A stretch of 64,000 bases of DNA from Clavelina lepadiformis (taxonomy: Eukaryota > Chordata > Ascidiacea > Aplousobranchia > Clavelinidae). The DNA lies in the NCBI RefSeq assembly GCF_947623445.1, contig NC_135244.1:24180860-24244859 (forward strand), given 5' to 3'. Of this stretch, positions 40,283 to 51,954 are shown piece by piece (position 1 is the first letter of the stretch; each line of letters begins with the position of its first letter). The notes under the pieces are model-generated. The model ran no database searches, was not told the origin of the DNA, and worked only from the letters and a program-made list of their open reading frames with translations. A program made the position numbers and the translations under genes.

Positions 40283-42342
40283 GTGAGTGCGATGTTTCAT
40301 GTTTAAAGTTGTGCGAACTTCGTTCCAGTCCCGGTTTATTTCATTTAGTTTGGTTCAAAATAAGAGTAAACAAGAAAAATAAAGAAACAATTTTACTCGA
40401 TTAATACAACGGGATCGGGTTGTTTAAACCAGCTAATATTTCAACCCAACTCCGTTCTTGTTTCTTCCGAAATGTTTCCAAAGTAAATCAGTCCCAGGAA
40501 CGGCTTGCCACTGTTACGTCACAAAGCTTTTACTTGTTTTGTTGAAAGTAGAAATCGGCAAATCGTAGAACTGATAATTAAGAATATCGATCCTTCATCG
40601 ATCCTAGGTTTTACCCATTCTTTAAACGTCTGTCAAACCGCCAAGTTTTAATATTTTTTCAATTTCAAAATTGATTAATCGTCACAAAACATCTTGACGC
40701 CATAAACATTTTGTGAATGCTTTTAAAGAAAGTGCGCCTCCAGACGGATTTCATGCGCCTTTATAGAAGCGACTGGAGGGCAATCAGGTGCTCTTCACAC
40801 AAATGCTGATGTCAGTGTGCGCAGTCGGGTCCGCGCCTCCCCGGACAATTGCTGGGATCTTTCGCTTTGATTCTTCTTCCAGGCTTGACCTTTCAACTCA
40901 GATAATATTTTCAAAACTTTTCGACCCACAATGACGTGGACATGAAATAAAAATGGTTCTTGGAAAACTTTTGAAGCCTCTGCAGCCTCAAGTCAATCAA
41001 TCTCTAGTGTCGGGTGCACGTCATCTCAGAAGACTTTTCATTTCCACAGATTACATTGTCCAGAGAATTGGAGAAGTCTTCGACAAGACATGAAACGCCT
41101 GATGCAAGGTTGTTGTGTAATTTATGCGCCTTTTATTATCACTGGGTATGAGTCCTGTGCTCCTGCATCTTAATACGTTCAACTTCGCCCGACTTTGCTC
41201 GTTGAAACGTCCGGGTTATGATTGACGTATTATGATGTAACAAAGAGCTACCTGTGACGTATTTATCACCATAACGGGTGGATACGACCAATATCCGCCA
41301 CATCGTACATTAGAATGATTAGACGAGCACTCAGTGATCAATAAAGCACATTATAACGTCATAATAGACGTTGATGAAGTCGTCTCTTTGCATCCTCGTT
41401 CTTACCTTACGCGTAGATCTTGTGACGTCACAAATGATGCCACGCGTTGGACATGAAATATAGAAGTTTCGTTCAAAGTGTTATATTTTCAGTTGCACGA
41501 ATGTTTCCAGCGAGAAATGAATTGACGGCTTCAACATTTTCCTTTCGTTGGTTGGTTTGTCGCATTGGGCCAGGCCAGGTCTATTTCAAGGACATTGCAC
41601 TCCGCAAAATGTACGTTAAATATTTAACGTGTTGCTGGCATTTCTGTCTAAACACTTTGCGTCATTTGTTCGCTCGTAAAGTTTATTTTGGAGCCGCGCC
41701 AAGTATCGCGATGTGCCGCCATATGACGTATGGCAAGACAAGAGGAGTCAGGACGAGGTGTGTTTGAGTTTAGATGAAAAAGTTAGTTTGGGGGAGGTGG
41801 GTTCTCAATTTCAAACCCAGTTTAGCTTCAGCGACCTTTTGACCTTGGCATACATTATGATGTCACTTTAAAGGGTGATGTTTCGCTTGAATTATGACGT
41901 ATAACGATGTTGGCATTCAGGATTAGTCAAGCGTGAAGAAGTAGAACTGATCAGAATTTGGCAAAAAACAGCAAAAATTTGATATTCCAGCAGTTTTTTC
42001 ACCGGCCAGGTAACTGTTGGTTTCTTACCGGCTTCACCCGGATTATGACGTAGACTTTGATTGTGACGTAGACAGGACTTATGATAAACAGACAATATCC
42101 TGTTTCAGGGCGAGTGAGAATCGAAATAGGTCGAATGCTTGTTCAGAAAAGGAAATCGTGACGTTTTGAACCAAGTCGAGGAAGTTTTCGAGATTTTGGG
42201 TCCCAACCAGTTATCGCTGTGATTCCTGACGTAACAATAGTCCGATACAGCGGCAAACAATAGAATAACCAGAGAAGTTGAGGTAGAAGAATCCGGCAGT
42301 GAACTTGCGATAAAGTGACAAGAGTTCCTGTTAAACTTGGCC

Positions 42343-42445
42343 ATGGCTTTCACTGGAGATCTCCAGGGAACGGTGCTCGCCTTTGTCGGACTCCTCTTCC
42401 TCTTCCTATTCTTGGGAAGATATGGCGTCATAAACACCGGGAAGG
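42343..42445 (+). CDS. KChIP alternative first exon 1c (transmembrane type)
   Basis: ATG at 42343 gives MAFTGDLQGT, then a 17-residue hydrophobic run (VLAFVGLLFLFLFLG), then RYGVINTGK and donor AAGG|GTAAGC, phase 1. This closely fits the pattern of vertebrate KChIP2x/3x/4 transmembrane N-terminal variants, a short luminal/extracellular tip plus one membrane segment, which are retained in the ER and alter Kv4 surface expression. Confidence 0.75.
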
Positions 42446-45400
42446 GTAAGCATTTTATGACCTAAAAACAATTATGGCGTCACAGTATGCAATTTTCCCC
42501 AAATTGCACAATGGTTTCTCAAATCCCGGACCCAGGGGCTCATATAAAAGTGCGTCAATTGGCAATTTTGTCGGGGAGTGTTTTTTCCTCCCTACCGCCG
42601 ATCACGTGACTCCATTGCCCACTTATTTGCAGTTAAGTAATCGGTGAATAAGTCGTCGTGTCGTTGTCGTCATCCACACCGTGGCACAATGAAGTTGCTG
42701 GGTCGATATCTTCAACGCGACAAAACATGAACTTTCAAGGAACTTGCTCAGTTTTAACGACTTCCACTTAACCGGGATTCGTGTTCTATCGATTTCCAAA
42801 CTTTCCTCATTAACGGCTCCCTGACGCGCCTCAATAATTCATAATTCCTTCCGCGTCACAGGCGGAGAATAGATTTAAACTTTAAAGCGAAGTGTCAAGT
42901 GACATCACATTTCGCGGCTTCAGCAAAAGTTCCAATTTTTTCGCGTTTTTGATGAAATTCTATTTCCAGCAGAACCTCTAAATTTTCCACCACACAGCTG
43001 GGTGGTTCGATGGATCGAAACGTTTTCCTCAATATGTTGTGGAAACTCCATGACTTGGCAGAAAATTCATTCTCAAATTTTATGGTCGACGTAAATCTTG
43101 ATCACTGGTCTGGGGTTCATGACCCCGGAATTGATCGTCATGACAACGTTTACTCTTAATTGAAACGTGGACGCAGAAAAGTTAATTGACGCCCTAAATC
43201 AATAGTTTTGAGAGATATAAAAAGCTTCATTCCCACGGGAGCCTTAACATACGCCCAAGCTTTCCACGCATTTACGACGTCATTTTCGCCGATGTACCTT
43301 TGGGAGTTGTTTAAATTGAAAGTCATTTTAAAAATTATGGTTCACAGCAAAAATGACTTGTTGCATCGACCGGCTCTGCTAGCCTGCTGGTGCATGAGCC
43401 GGGGCCCACCTGATTCTTTTAAAGCTTTCAACATCAGCTTTGTTGGCGAGTCGTGTCGTATTTCGCCAAACAGTTGTCAAAGCTTTATTGATCGCAGCAT
43501 TGTGATGTAATAACTCATTTATTTTTTCTTTATTATTGAAAAATTAATGGCGTAGTTCAACTGAGTTCTACAAGGCATGCGAACCAGCCAGCGGTTGTTC
43601 GAACAACGTTAGATCCAGTCGACCGACTTGCAGAACAGCTGAAAGGAAAATTTAATACTGCACCAACTCATTAAGCGAGCTCATAAGATGAAGCTATCGT
43701 GTTGCTTTTGTAGTTGGAAGATGTCTATGCAGTACCTTCTATTGAAGTTAGTTTCAAAGAAACCTCTCTGATGACGTAACAGTTCATGAGCAAGATAGGG
43801 AAAGTTTTTATATTCTTGACCCGTTTCGTCGGTAATAATGACGTGAAAAGTCATTATGACGTAATAGACTATTATGTCATCATAAGTGAGAGTTTGTAAA
43901 CAGTGGAATCTGAGATAGCAGCTTTGACGTAAAGATAATCATCACCCAAGCGCCGGTCAACAGCGTGTCGGGTTGATGATCACGGCATTATGACGATGAT
44001 GGCGGCGAATCAAAAATTGAAACCCGTTTTATTAAGATGTCGTTGCCAGGTAACTTCTATGACGAAAATATGAGGTAATAAAGGAAATCGTCCTGTCGTG
44101 CGCCGCCAACCGCTTTCCTCGTTCGCTGTTGAACAATATATGAGCGATCGTAGGCTGCGCTCTCTCAATTAAATGTTTTTTACGTTTTATTACTTGTACA
44201 AGACGCGTTCCAGATTTCGTGTCGCCTGCTGTTTGCCCCTGAAAGAAGCGACCGCTGGTCACTGCGCAGTGTACAGCGCATTGCAGGTCACGACGTCTTT
44301 CATTTTTCGAACTTTCGCGTCAGATTTCACGTTCAACGCCTTCTGCTGTTATAATTTTTTAAAACTGTTCTGCACAACTTCCAGAAGAAAAGTGACGTCA
44401 CAATATGGAGACAAGCAAACAAGGTAACAAGTCATACTTGATCTATGACGTTATAATGCAGATTTGCGTGATTAATTGTCGTTTCAAGTCAAATGGCGCG
44501 AAACGAACTTGGTTGGTTGCGTGACTTGGTCACGTCGCAACGACGTTGACGTAATAGTAGATAGGAAATTGGCGGAACTTGCCGTGGTCAAAGCCAAGTT
44601 TAACATCGTTCATTTTAGGCAGATTTAAACCATCTTTGGGAGTTCTCAATGCTTAAGTTGTTCATTATGACGTAGCAGTGGCGTCAAGCATTGATTTATT
44701 CGAGGTTACTTGAGGTCGAGATCTCGCTGAGCGCCATTTTACGTTAGGTCCTTCTCTTGATCACTCACAGCGGCACAGTAAATTGCTGTAACTTTCCACA
44801 TGGTGGCGTTCTGGTTTCTCTCCAGTCACACCAAAATGAGAACAAGTGATTAGTTCTGCAATTGTGTGGGGACGCCCCTATCTCGATACACTATTTGTTG
44901 GAACTGGATGTGGTTTTTGTTTGCCTAAATGAATCTTACGTCATAGCTCTTCCACTTCTTCCTCCCGCGCACCTTTCAATAGTGATGCGTTGGTTTCTTC
45001 CGCCCTGGTCATTGAAATAACTTAATATCCACGTCAAGGCAACTCTGCACATTTAAGAAGAATTTTTGAAAAGAGCAGCAGTGAAAATGATTTGACAACT
45101 GATGTTAATCGCAAGTAGTTGCTTAAAGTTAACTTCGTATCCACCTAAACCACAATTGGCATTACCTTAGCCTTCTGATAAGCTAACAGCAATGAAATTT
45201 ACGGTATTTTAAGTAAGACTGGTGTGTATGACATCACTATGGCTTTGTTTCGTTTGAATGCTTAATGATGTAACAAAGCTCGCTAACTCCTTTGTTTTTT
45301 GGAGGAGTTAGGCTTGTAAATGTTCGATTTCTTCGTTTATAGCTCTAGTAGAGTCTAGTTAAAGAAAGGTGATTACACAGTTGGAGATATGAATGCCGCG

Positions 45401-47333
45401 CAACATTGTATTCCGGTATTAAACAACACAATATAAATCAGTGGACCATGTGCACCCCGGTTGAAGGGCACTGCTCTACGTACCGATAGAAATGTAAGGG
45501 ATAAGTTATGTACGATTTGGTTGTCGTCCATAAACTGAGTTCGATGAGATAATGGTGTTTACGAAGCCGGTACATTATGTTTGCTGGGTTTGCTTTAAAA
45601 TGTATGCAAATGTCATCCAAGGCATCAACGCACGCCGGTATGATATATGTTACAATGACGTAATAAACATTATATTATGACCTTGTTCCGTTGGATGTGA
45701 CTTCTATTTGCGGTGACTCTGTGGTCTCTGAAACTTACATAACTTATGAAACTAACCTGAGGCAACATAACCGGCCATCTCTAACAGACCACCGCTTGTT
45801 GAGGTATGACATTGATGCTGGTAGGGAGGCGTCTTAATGACGTCAGAATGATGTCAAACACTACGTCAGAGTGACAAAAGTCAGTGTGAGGTATTAACAT
45901 GTTGAGTTTGCCCATACACTGGCGCCAGTCAAAACAAAGCATAAATTTTGCTTAGCGTCGTCAAACCGATCGTTGAAATTATTGATTTCTTTCTGCGGGC
46001 CCAGCGGTAATTTGCTTCCGCGAATATATTCACCTCCCCTGGCCAGGGTACGAGGCTTTTGTGTCTAACTTTTGGTGATCTTTCTCGTACTGTCACGTGC
46101 TCAGACTAATGCGTTGACGTAATGGCTGGGCTGACACGTCATAGGCAGATCAGTTACGATGACTGACGTGAGCTTACAAGGTGGCCTTTGTAATGGAGTC
46201 AAGATCATATTCCCTCTCTGCATAGAACTACAACCAGGCACCAATTGACAGCTCTATGAGCTCACGGTTCCCGGGTGGGCGAAGCTGATATTTGTGTTGG
46301 ACGGAAATAAAGGATTCGACAAGGTTCAGTAATTAGCTGCTGCATTTATAAAGAATAAACAAAAAGTTGACTGAAAGCGCGATTAATAGACGATGACGAT
46401 TATTATTTGACGTATTGCCCTCTACCCCCCATTATCGTGATCTTGTTGTTTCTGTTGTTACACCCGCTGAAGATCCGATTGTTGAAATATTGATCATTAA
46501 AATTTAATGAACATTTCTTTCTATCTCACAATGATTCAGCAACCCTGTCACGTGTTTGGCGGATTAGTCGACAGCAGCCGACGAGCTGACAACGTTCCAG
46601 TTGTTTTGGTCGTCACACTTTTAAGTTACAAGTTTTGCTACTAATGGAATTGATGGCCTTGTCTACAGTTCACTGTCAAATCAATTTGCAGGTTTAAAAG
46701 CTTCTAGAACCTCAGGATAAAGGGGGAAGAGTGAAGTCATTTGTTAAAGATCCAAGCAGGCATTGTTCTTATCCAAAAAGGAAACAGAAAAATGACGTAA
46801 CAATGACGCTGCTTCAATAAATATTTTATAGCGTTCAGAAGCGATTAATAATTTCACAGCAGCGTCGTCTTCGATCCGTTTCTTTTGTTGAAGTTGTTGA
46901 AATCACAAAACCATCTCGCGGTCGGTCGCCGATCATCAACTCTCGGTCGAGATTCCAGCAGATGACGCTGCCGAGTTTCTTCAACTTTCAATGCGACGAA
47001 AATTTAAAAATCCTTCTTCGTAGTTTGTTGAAAGATTCACTCAGTCGCGGTGTCGGGCGCCCCAAGCAATTTAAACCGCTTTCATCGGCGGCAGCGGTCG
47101 GTTCAATTCCTTGTTGAAACTTGCGTCGCGTTGCAGTCGCGAGTTCTTGCTCGATTCTGAGTTGACCCGAAGTCAATTGTTTAAAGTTCATTCATTTTAA
47201 CCCATCCAGGCATATAGAGAGATTATACGACCGCGCACATAACGCGCGTATAGGAGCTGGAAGGCAGCGATTGAAGCTCAAGTTATCTTCAGACAGGGAT
47301 CGCGATAAGAATTAAGCTCATTGTTGAGGGAGG

Positions 47334-47460
47334 ATGAGCGAAGAATCTAGTCTGTGGGAGTCTGACAAGTTCGGGATCGCGATCACATTCTCCTGCATAG
47401 TGATGGTGATATTCAACAGGATCCACCGATACATCCCGGTGCTGAAGTGCTGGAGGAAAG
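47334..47460 (+). CDS. KChIP alternative first exon 1d (hydrophobic segment)
   Basis: ATG at 47334 gives MSEESSLWES followed by FGIAITFSCIVMVIF and a basic/aromatic tail (NRIHRYIPVLKCWRK), ending at AAAG|GTTCGA, phase 1. The donor is weaker than those of the other first exons. The hydrophobic segment could be transmembrane or a membrane anchor. It is the first exon nearest to the core. Confidence 0.65.
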
Positions 47461-48342
47461 GTTCGACCTCATCAGAGTTAGTTTCCAGAAAACGCGATAA
47501 TTAGCGACCATGATGGTCGATTTATTCGAGTTTTTGAGAAAATTTCGACACCTATGGTTCGTGCCCGCGGGAAATTAACTCCCGCGACATGAAATCGCTC
47601 GCGTTCAAAATCGATCTTATCGCTCGCGATTGGTGTTGGTGGCAACAAAGTCGTTTCTTACAGAAAGCCGATTATTATGATATTATCCGGCTATTGTGAC
47701 GTAAATGAGAGAACCAACTGCGATGACGTCGTGGCATAAGTATTCGGCCTGATGGTTGAACTCCGATGTCAAGTTTTTAACAAAAATCTCATAAACATCT
47801 TATAAACGTCATACAAAAGCAGATAGGAATTAAAATCACGTGATCAATATGGTAACCCCATCAATTGTAAGTTTATATTGTTAAGCAACCATCAGGTCAT
47901 AATCAGCGTTTGGTCAATGACGACAGGAATTATGGTTTGCTGCGATCCTTATGCATAGTATTGTGTTGTTTTTGTTTTGGTCGCATTTTGTCCTCCGCGC
48001 CTCCCAACTATGCTGCAGCTTCTCTTGTTCTTTCTGATTACATTGAATTCTTGTCGTTTCCTGATCTAGACATTCAGCAATGTCATGTCAGTTCGGCTTT
48101 GAGCGTTTGGTCGTTTGTTGGTTCTTGAAGTTGTAGGTATCAGTGTGATCCTATTTACTGCCAGAATATATACATCAATATGCACCAAGCAACGCTCAAG
48201 GGTGACTTTAGCGCCGCGGTTTACCGCGAGTGAAGCTGCAAGACCCGACTTAAAAATCAGCTCATCACGTGACATTAACGACTTGAAATCTCGGCAGCTG
48301 TCAGGCTCGGGGATTTCCCGTAATAATAGTTGTCCTTTTCAG

Positions 48343-50743
48343 ATGTCGATGGAGTAGACGTGGAGAAGCCGACCCTTCACTTCGTGCCCAGCAGCATTGA
48401 ACGATTGCAGTCCATCACCAGGTTCTCCAGGGACGAACTCAAAACGCTCTACAGGAACTTTAAAACGGTAATGAAACGGGCTTTGTTACGTCATAAGTTT
48501 TGCAAAGCGTCGTAATGATGAATTGAAGGTAAACAGAGCGCTGGTGGAATGAAGATGATTGTTTTAAACGGTTTGTCTTTTCCATAATGCATATAGCTTT
48601 TCACGCGCGATATTTTTACGAAAGCATTATGACGTAAACAATCGTCTTGACGTAAAGAAGAGCAAATCAGCAAAATGATTGGGCGCTTGGCGATAGAAAT
48701 AATTGCATCAAACTTTCATAGGTGTTACTCTAAGTCCGCCACATAAAGTTTGTCTTATGTTGGTCTGTTTCTGTTTGTAAAGACGTGGACGCATTTGAAA
48801 TTTCACTTCTAGAGTTTGTCGTGGATAGACGTGGAACGCCCGCGCGATAAGCGCATCTTTTGGCCGGCCGAAATATTTTATTTGGCCCGAGGAATTGTAT
48901 GGTTGGCAGCAAACGCAGTAAATGGACAATGGGACAGTCCTTCAGAAAATAGAGTAACACTCCAGAAAATTTATTGTCTTTATCGCAAAGTGCACCAAAA
49001 AGTTGTCGTCATCATCTTAGTAACCGCAACAATTCTCCCTTTATATAATATGACGCTTTCGGTGCGTCATCGTCATAAGCAGTGTTCCCGCTTAAAGCTG
49101 TCAGTCTAAACTAGTGGTTCTCAACCGGAGTGCCATTTACGTTTGGCAAGGGTGCCGCAAGTTATTGGGCACTAATTACTAGCCCAGGAGAACGGTTGCG
49201 AAAATTGTTTTTATTTAATGCAGAAATCTTTTGGTTTGACTGTGGGTGCCGCCAAACCTTCTGGTTGTTAGCAGAATGCCGTGAGCTGAAAAGAGTTGAG
49301 AATCACTGGATTTTAAAGGAAAATAATCCGCGCTCTGTTGTCGCGCGACACACAGCGGTTTATGTTTAAGTCAAACTTTGTCGACATCTTCTCGCGTTTG
49401 TTGAAATGAAAACGCTTCGTAGCGAAAAATGACGTAATTATTGCGTTTCATATTAGAACTGGGTGTGACAGTTCAATGAAACAATCGATAAACTCGAGTT
49501 CAAAGGTCAGGCGAGAGAATGCTGGCGCATTACGTCATTTCTTGTTCAGATTTAACCCAAAGAAACCTGTTTAAGCTCCAGGCATGGCCGTGCATCCGGC
49601 TCTCATAAATTTTCATTAAATCCGATTTGACATAAATTATGCAACACCTTGGCGTGTGTACCTGCAGATACGAACAAAACGTCCGCTTCTTACCTCATAG
49701 ACTATAGAGGCCAATTGTTATAATGATTTATGACGTATGACATATTGACTGTGACGTCGTTATTTCTCCAGGAATGTCCGCATGGGATCGTCAGTGAGGA
49801 GAAGTTCAAGTCCATCTACCGCGGACTTTTCCCAACAGGGGGTGAGATTTGTTCTGTGGCGCTGGGTGATAATTTGAAATCGTGGCTCACCTGCTTACTT
49901 AGATTTTTAAATAATTTGCGTCCTGGTCTATTTTCACATAAATAGATGACGTCATCGGTGTCTACCTCTATGGTGATTCTGGCGGTTGCTTTAAAATCTC
50001 ATAAAATTGAATTTGCGGCAAAATTTATTCATTTTTTATAGAATTGTGATCGAATTTCGAGAATTTCATATTAGATTAAATCGTTGTTGCTATTTCATAG
50101 AGGCCGAAATGTACGCGCATTATGCCTTCCACGCTTTTGCTCACCGCGATGAAGAAATCATCAATTTTGAGGTGTCCTTAGAAAATTTTAATTTTACTTG
50201 ATAATATTTCAAAGGTGTGACGTCAGCTTACACCTCTCCGTTAAAGTTTGTCGCGGTAACTTTTAAGCTGCCTAGTCCAGACCCGACCCTGCGCAGTCGT
50301 GGTTTCTACTCTAATTTTTCCGAAAGTAAATTTCATTTAATTTTGCCAGGAGTTGGCGGTCGGTTTGTCCTTGCTCCAGAAAGGAACTTTGGAAGAAAAA
50401 CTGCGTTGGACGTTTCGATTATATGATATAAACCACGACGGATACATTACCAGAGAGGTGCGGCTGGTACAGTATCATAGCATCGAAAACTTTCCTTGCG
50501 TTAATGTAAACTGTTAAAAAATATTTTCAATTGGGACGCAAAAGACACAAATAACGTGTTTTATTATATGATGTCAATTGATAGGAGATGGCAAAAATCG
50601 TGGAGTCGGTTCATCTGATGGTGGTGGAGCCTCCACTGGCCGATGAGAGCCACCTGGCCCATTCCGAGAAAATCTTCAACAAATTTGACCGGAATGGCGA
50701 CGGCTACGTCACGTTCGACGAGTTTTATGAGTCGTGCGTCAAT
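48343..50743 (+). CDS. Kv channel-interacting protein (KChIP), EF-hand core
   Basis: Common exons 48343-48467, 49772-49841, 50101-50171, 50350-50457 and 50585-50743 join in phases 1, 0, 1, 0, 0. They give a core starting [14 protein letters not shown] and running through [12 protein letters not shown] and [13 protein letters not shown], the KChIP signature. EF-hand 1 is degenerate (ECPHG). EF-2 lacks the first acidic ligand and the central glycine ([12 protein letters not shown]). EF-3 ([12 protein letters not shown]) and EF-4 ([12 protein letters not shown]) are canonical calcium loops. KChIPs are Kv4 auxiliary subunits and neuronal calcium sensors. The last exon should add about 12-16 residues after CVN. 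A short VELI* exon (51138-51152) or read-through VRNLL* (to 50761) are the only candidates seen, so the 3' end is unresolved. Convergent with ENO4. Confidence 0.85.
48468..49771. other. KChIP intron with hAT-type insertion
   Basis: Intron between the first two common exons. It includes the short hAT-type element at 49112-49308. Open frames in this intron show no sign of real exons. Confidence 0.5.
49112..49308. mobile_element. Short hAT-type element (197 bp)
   Basis: Ends TAGTGGTTCTCAACC and GTTGAGAATCACTG are inverted repeats of the Charlie-like hAT type (CAGTGGTTCTCAACC). The target duplication is not convincing (gtctaaac versus gattttaa), consistent with an old insertion. No transposase. 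Confidence 0.65.
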
Positions 50744-51954
50744 GTGAGGAACCTGCTGTGACGTATATGCAGGCTGATATGCTCTTGGCTGGGTCCTGAT
50801 TGCAATGCGTCAAAATTACGTCATACCGCACGAGCTACCGGCGTCTAATCTTGGTCCTTCACGAAAATTTATGTATTTTATCAAAACTCAAAACATCCAA
50901 CGCGATTTCAAATTAATTAAACCTCGAAATTTTCATTTGGATTTTCCGAGCATGAGCGTAGCCCACAACTAGCTTCTCCGATAAACCGGTTAATTTCTAG
51001 TTGTTGACTTTCTGCTCTGTTGCCGTGGCATTTTAACCAACGCCATTGTCGGCAGGTTCGGTCAAACACTTATCCCCCTCTTATCTATAGCATATTAAGC
51101 TGACGTGATGACGTAATTCTGACGTAGTTTGTTCCAGGTGGAGTTAATCTGAGTTTCCATAAACAGCTCGACAAATTCTGTTTCTTAATTTTTAAAATAA
51201 GGCAAGACATTTCCGGTGTTAACCTCAACTTGTTCGTCATAGAACCAGACCATCGTCCAATCGATGATGGTCTTCCACAAAGAGGAATGTGACGTCGATG
51301 GAAGTGATGAAACAACGATCTGGCATCACTGACCACCCCTGCAATCTACTAGAGGCGATCCCATCGACCTCTACCAAGAGCGTCCCTACCAAGACCACCC
51401 ACTAGTGTGGCGTACAAACAGAGGGGAGACCCCCCGGGTTAGTTCCACCAAACTCGATGGGTCATTTGGGGTCACAAAAGCTCAGAGAAGCGCAACAGCT
51501 CAGCAACAGACTGGTTTATATAAAAACAAAAAAAACATTTTCAACTAAATGTTATTTGTCGTTACTGGTCTCGTATTTTGAAAACTTGAGAATTGTTTCG
51601 TCATAAAATGTTCAAAACGTCATTTCTTTTTTGTTTTTTGATCCGGGGGATTCAGAATGACGTCACCTTCTTCATCGCTTAGTGGCGCCGGTGGAGGTTT
51701 TATGAGAGGAAAGTTGAAAGATTTTTGAGGGGAAACCCTGAAAAAAGGGGGAGGTTTATGAGCTAAGTCAATGGCAGGACCAACGGTCAGAAGCGGAAAG
51801 AATAATTACAGCATCGATTCAGTTGATTTTTAAGAAGACACCACGCCATCTGTGTAGCTGGTCCTAACCAACCGCGCAGACACAGTGGCGCCGCTATTTT
51901 CTACTTGGGCTTTTGACTGGTGGGTGACCAGTCATACATTAAGGTCAAACGGTC
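50744..51954. other. KChIP-ENO4 convergent 3' region
   Basis: KChIP 3' end (unresolved) and ENO4 3' UTR. A putative KChIP last exon VELI* is at 51138-51152 after acceptor TTCCAG. No further gene is visible. Confidence 0.45.

Noticed and set aside
41453..41764. Cys-containing ATG frame as another KChIP first exon
   Set aside because: No donor of the required phase could be supported at its end.
44173..44427. 85-aa frame as a KChIP first exon
   Set aside because: It reaches the GTAACA donor in phase 2, which would break the common frame.
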